Below are positions 59,829 through 64,000 of a stretch of 64,000 nucleotides of DNA, piece after piece. The notes under the pieces were generated by a model. The model did no database searches. It had not been told where the DNA came from and saw only the letters and a list, made by a program, of their open reading frames with translations. Location of the stretch: contig OX467091.1 in NCBI GenBank assembly GCA_950106755.1, positions 11,673,538 to 11,737,537 on the forward strand, given 5' to 3'. This DNA is from Climacium dendroides. Taxonomy: Eukaryota > Streptophyta > Bryopsida > Hypnales > Climaciaceae. The position numbers and the translations under genes are program-made. The stretch's first letter is position 1. Each line of letters starts with the position of its first letter.

Positions 59829-60143
59829 TCAGTTCATGCAAGCAGGAGTTCTCAAATTGATATATAACTGACAAAGGTTGTAGACCAGTTTCTTGGTGCA
59901 AGCAACTTTTGGGACTATAATAAAATGTACAAAATCTTTCATGTAAAAAGCCCTGGGCACTTGCATTGTAGGTACCATATTCAACAGTTGCAACGTAGCC
60001 CATGTGACGTCGATTCTTTCCCCAACAAGATAATTATGCAACGATGTAACAAGCTCCTTAGAAGGAGCAAAGCATAAAAGCGTACGGATTAAGAACAGCC
60101 TTGCAAAGCTGGATTTCGAACCTGATAGAACAATTTTCTTACT
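59829..60143 (-). other. Protein-like segment of unknown family, block B
   Basis: Block B counterpart of 47821-48134. The minus-strand frame is open and ends at the same stop. It differs from A at several residues (for example DVTWATLQ versus DVTRAMLQ, KDFVHFII versus KDYAHCIL). It begins without ATG next to an acceptor-like AG, as in A. Confidence 0.4.
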
Positions 60144-60418
60144 TCCCTGTAGTTCTTACCTTCACTATCGCAACATCGATGGAGTGGGACTGGGATTCTC
60201 TCTTTGCCATGCCTACATTATGACTGAACTATGTTTGCAGCACAGTACTGCACTGTACATGTCCCAACACGGATGCAAGCAGGAGCTTCAAAGCCCAGCT
60301 CGAAAGAAAACGAACGATCATGAAACAGTCTGTGGCGGGGCAGAGGAATTGCTCGTGTAATTTGCCAGAAGGAGAACGACGATTGTGCACAACAATACAC
60401 AGCAAGAAGCTATAAAAC

Positions 60419-60533
60419 GTACAAAAACCTTAACATTCTTGAGTAGCATTGACAGGGTCTCTTCGCTACATACAGAAACATACAAAAACGTAACTTTTTT
60501 GAGTATTATTGGCAGGGTCTCTTCGCTACAATA
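60419..60533. repeat. About 60-bp tandem repeat at the right edge of block B
   Basis: Two units share TACAAAAAC, TTGAGTA, TTG-CAGGGTCTCTTCGCTACA. The first belongs to the duplicated block and the second lies just outside it, so block B appears to end inside a local tandem repeat. Confidence 0.75.
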
Positions 60534-60663
60534 GTCCTCCCAAATGTCTGGGACCAACTCGTCTCTTGCATCGAAGACTTCAATTAAAACAAAATCCTTT
60601 CATAAATTTCAGATTACTGGAGGTGGAATAAGCAATGGTAGTGCCAGCCAAGCCATAAGAGCT

Positions 60664-62864
60664 TCAGAGTCCCAGCTTGAGCGAGGCGAGTCGCGCGCCC
60701 TCCACTCTCGCAGCAATTTTTTTCATGGCGATGTCGCGGGCAAAGTCCGGCGACCCATGCTGCGGCTTCAAGTCACGACTAAACGGTGAGAATCCGCAAT
60801 CATCAGTAGCGCCGAGGCGATTTGCCGGAATGTGCTTGGCAGCCGCGAGCAGCGCATCCCGCACTTGCTCCACCGTCTCCACCTTGGGGTTGAGCGGATT
60901 CACCACCCCGATGAAGCAGAACTGCGGGATGCCATTCGCGTCTTCGCGGCGGTACTTCGCGCAGAGTTTGTAGACAGACTCTTTGTCTTCCTCGCTGGCG
61001 CACTGGATCAAAAAGTAACCCGCGTTCATCAGGAACATGCGTTCCAAGAGAACTTCGTACGGAACCTCCTTGCTGTGCACGGAGTCGCAGTCGCCGCCAG
61101 GGCAGGTGTGAATGCCGATGTTGCGACGCTCCGCGGGAGAGAAGCGGTCGAGTACACGGTTGTTTAGGTCCACAAACTCCTGCACGCAAAATGAAATCTC
61201 TCTTGTATTTGAAAATCAACAGAGAAAACCTCTACTTCGAAGCAAACTTCTACTCTTGGAGGAGGTTGTGAATTGTTGATCGAAACCCTTGCAAAATGGG
61301 TTTCTTGAATCAAAAGGTGACTACATCCTTCTTTTCACGTTTACCGCTACACCATTACTCTTTTAAATACTAAAATCAAGGGACAGAACTTCTACTTCTC
61401 GCTAAACTTCTACTTTTCAGAGACTTATCTGAGGTCTCTTGTTGATGTTTACATGAGGAGGTTGTGAATTATTGATCAAATCCCTTGCAATACGGATTTC
61501 TAGAATCGAAAGTTGAGTACATTCAACCTTCAGTTCTCACTCTTACTGCTACATCACAACTCTTCCCAAAACTCTTCAACCGATTATCCTCATTTTCATC
61601 TTTTTGTTTGACTCGTTAATCGAAACCCTTGCAACACGGGTTTCTTGAATCAACCTTCTCTTCACTCAGGCTGCTACATCATAGCTCTTTCTAAAGTTCT
61701 TCAGTGGAATTTCCTCCCTTTCATCTTTTGGTATCACTCACTTTCAGCGACTCTTTGTGCAATTGTTTCACTGAACTTAGAGCGAGACCAGACATGCGAT
61801 TGTTCTCGTGGGATCAACAATGTGTGAAACCGATCATTGATTTTTACAACAGAGCATTGTAGACATTCATGAACATTCCAAATGAGTTCATCCGTTAGCA
61901 AAGCCAGAATAGCGATCATTCTGGAAGCCCTGACCTGCAGCATGTTTTTCCCCGTCCAAGGATTCCGCGCGTCGTTTTTATTCGCGAGGCGGCCCTCTGT
62001 GAAATCAATGGAGACTCGCACAGCTCCCGCTGCGAAGCACTGACGAATGTCCTTCTCGACCTCGTCACACACATCGCTCAAGAACCTCGTCCTCGGGTAA
62101 TCCTTGATCTCGCCCTCCAGAGGGTACAGCAACATCATCATGGACGGCGATATCACCGCTTGCTTCACCGACTTGGTGGCGATTCGTTTGTTCTTCCTCA
62201 CAAACTCAGCCGCAAACGTCTTGTATCTGAATCCCCAGCCATTCCTTCTGAGCAAAGTATCGCCACTTTTCTACAAATCTTTGCATCTAGCTAATATATG
62301 AAACTGATGGAGGAAAATGCGATTAGTAGCCAAAATTTTCTACAATTTGGGAGGAAAATCCTGTCTATCTGAGAGAATGTCTTCGATCTGATTCTTACTA
62401 TCAAACTACACAGGAGAGACTGTGAAAGAGAACTAGTTTGTCACGAAGCTAATCCAATTCCCAGAAAGAGTATTGCAGCTACCAAATGACAAAATCATAT
62501 AAGCAAAATTCTCCAAAATTGGAACCCACCTGAACGGGCCTTGTGTGAGTCGGGGAAGCTGACGATGGTGTCCATCATCAAAGATAGCGAAGAACTGACC
62601 ATCCCCAGCCAGATTCTCCGCTAATCCGGTTCCCGCCAGAGTGTCCGTAATTGGGTACGTCGCAAAGCTGGACTCGCGCTGCTCACCGTCTGTGACATAC
62701 GTCTCCCCTGTGGCTTCAAGCCTGTGTATGGAATCCGCAGCTGCTTCGTCTTGCACGGATTGAAGCTGCTGCCAACTAATCTTTCCCTTGTCGTAATCCT
62801 CGTATGCGTCTTGGAGCTTCATCGGGCGAGGCAAGGAGCCCACGAGCTCAGTTGGGATCGGCAT
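60664..62864 (-). CDS. MetE-like zinc methyltransferase family protein (bacterial/fungal type)
   Basis: Related to the C-terminal, zinc-binding half of cobalamin-independent methionine synthase (MetE, COG0620 type), but a stand-alone 380-aa protein, not the about 765-aa plant enzyme. Exons on the minus strand are 62864-62530, 62226-61935 and 61179-60664, joining in phase. Probable zinc ligands are His233 and Cys235 (GIHTCPGGDC) and Cys337 (GATDDCGFSPF). Conserved blocks are LVGSLPRP, VTDGEQRESSF, QAVISPSMM, VSIDFTEGRLA and GVVNPLNPKVET, and the C-terminus has VEGARLASLKLGL. I use the ATG at 62862-62864, because the upstream frame opens only with GTG. The substrate is unknown: the family contains methyl-transfer and related enzymes. 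Its strong likeness to bacterial and fungal forms suggests ancient transfer, with two introns gained since. No signal or membrane segment is visible. Confidence 0.92.
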
Positions 62865-64000
62865 TGCGTTGGATTTCAAGTACACCACTAGCTATACCAG
62901 CCGAGAGATTGAAAATGCACGATCAGACTGTCTTGTTTCAATGCTTATTAGGATTCAGGTTGTTGCAAAGCTTGTGAAATTGCAGATGAAGCTCAGTGAC
63001 TGATCCACATGCAGGGCTAGAATCATGGTGGCATGGCAGAGATTGGTGAGAGTCGGAGTGGATATGGATCTAGCGCATGAAGTGATGATTGTTGCAGATA
63101 TTTTTTGTTGTTGTTTTCTTTTCTTGCTTGTCTCAGAGCAGCCGCACAGACACACGGCAAGGGACTCGGGCAGTGGGCAGTGGCCCACGGCAGGCATGGC
63201 CAGGGCCATAAAATGGCTGACCACGGCCAGACCAAGTGGCTCGGTATGGGAAGTCAATGTGCTTTCCACGTGTGAAAATATGCTGTAAATGACTTTTGAA
63301 GCAACGTGAGGGTACTTGTTGGATTTATTGTTCTCAGTGAATTGAAAGTTGAATTCCAGTTCAATTTTCCAGCATTTAAATTACGTCACGTTCCTTAACC
63401 CTTCAACATCAAGGCGGACATTTGGTGTCCAATGGATGATTTTTAGCGTAGGACAGAAATGCAACTATGTATCCTTGGAATTTTATGTGAAAAGGAGAGA
63501 TCTTCTTGACTTCCAATTAGTGTTTTTGGATTTTTTTAGACTAATAATTTCCACGGTATCAAAATGAATGATTTTCAAGGTCATTAGTCTATCATTTAAG
63601 GAGCAACTAGCATCCTATACCAACCCTCAAGTCTTGGACCCTGTACATTTTCTTTGTTGCCGTGTCCTTGTCCTGTGTTGTCGTGGAGTGTAGGGAGAAG
63701 ACAAAGGCTAGACTCTCCTGATCCACCCACCAAACCCCCACTTGTTGTCTTATTCTACTATCTCAATTGTCAAGTTGCTCTAATGTTGTGTCCTATATTG
63801 TTGTTGTGTCATAACCATATCTACAATTGTCAACAATTCTAATATAAGAAACTCATAGGATAGCTGGTTTAGGGTGAATGGGAATATTTCTTTGTGCCTT
63901 ATGAAATTGGATTTATTAACCTGTTTGCAAGAAAATGACTTTTGATTGTGTTCATTTGTAGAGCATTTATCTCATACTATCAAGGTTTCACATTAGTGGA
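62865..64000. other. Upstream region of the MetE-like gene and AT-rich end of window
   Basis: The first about 400 bp is GC-richer and is the likely promoter and leader of the minus-strand MetE-like gene. It contains a GGCC-rich patch at 63160-63240. The rest is AT-rich with no recognisable gene or repeat. Confidence 0.5.

Larger units (their letters stand above)
54338..60476 (+). repeat. Segmental duplication block B
   Basis: Direct partner of 43055-48467, separated from it by 5.87 kb. It starts with a copy of the ALG14 leader (54338 onward) but contains no ALG14 exon. Relative to A it has two extra segments: a MITE (56898-57216) and 58113-59517, which holds proteasome exons 2-4 and AT-rich sequence. 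It lacks A's 46055-46861. It ends about 190 bp past the stop of the MetE-like gene. Confidence 0.93.

Noticed and set aside
43055..60476. Blocks A and B as LTRs of one large retrotransposon
   Set aside because: They are 5-6 kb, carry proteasome exons and the ALG14 leader, and the region between them has no gag-pol reading. No primer-binding site or polypurine tract was seen.
60803..61219. Antisense and alternate-frame ORFs over the MetE-like last exon
   Set aside because: They are shadows of a GC-rich coding exon; only the minus-strand frame ending at 60664 has zinc-ligand motifs.
62865..62888. Upstream extension of the MetE-like frame
   Set aside because: It opens with GTG codons. The ATG at 62862-62864 directly precedes the conserved LVGSLPRP block.
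1..64000. tRNA, rRNA, CRISPR or bacterial operon features
   Set aside because: No B-box/cloverleaf pattern, rRNA-like sequence, regularly spaced identical repeats or ribosome-binding-site-led gene strings were seen; intron-rich genes show this is nuclear plant DNA.

Overview
The window is nuclear DNA of a land plant. It is AT-rich, gene-sparse and full of transposon relics. The genes have many short GT-AG introns and belong to plant families: an AP2/ERF transcription factor, a SMARCAL1-type SNF2 helicase, ALG14 and a proteasome beta6 (PBF1) relic. Two further genes, a caspase-like protein and a bacterial/fungal-type MetE-like enzyme, look unusual for a seed plant. A bryophyte-like host is my best guess, but this is inference and no species is claimed.

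Layout: 1-4.66 kb AT-rich spacer. 4.66-6.17 kb (-) intronless AP2/ERF gene with a G-run about 400 bp upstream. 6.6-13.7 kb AT-rich spacer with a foldback element. 14.995-23.80 kb (+) a 31-exon SMARCAL1 homologue (988 codons in my model) with three HARP-like repeats and two GC-AG introns. 23.8-31.6 kb transposon-rich spacer with a Helitron helicase relic between diverged direct repeats. 31.65-36.39 kb (+) multi-exon AsmA/TamB-like membrane-anchored protein. 37.2-38.1 kb two abutting inverted-repeat elements. 38.56-38.96 kb (+) a small secreted-peptide-like gene with TATA box, His run and four Cys, carrying one in-frame stop. 40.69-43.01 kb (-) complete five-exon ALG14 with a Stowaway-like MITE in intron 3.

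The right third is dominated by a direct segmental duplication: block A (43.055-48.467 kb) and block B (54.338-60.476 kb). Each copy begins 46 bp upstream of the ALG14 start codon (or the equivalent position in B). Each carries part of a proteasome beta6 gene: A has an intact exon 1 only, B has frameshifted exons 1-4. The copies differ by insertions of short TIR elements. Block A ends 75 bp past the stop codon of the caspase-like gene (48.54-50.28 kb, -), and block B ends about 190 bp past the stop codon of the MetE-like gene (60.66-62.86 kb, -). A piggyBac transposase relic abuts the left edge of block B.

The genes do not form one pathway. The intact ones point to separate housekeeping jobs: fork repair (SMARCAL1), N-glycan precursor synthesis (ALG14), transcriptional control (AP2/ERF) and possibly envelope lipid or protein transport (AsmA-like). 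The caspase-like gene with its coding minisatellite, the zinc methyltransferase-like gene and the duplicated, decayed proteasome locus around them are the most unusual part. All exon coordinates were derived by hand from reading frame, splice sites and family motifs, without transcript evidence.
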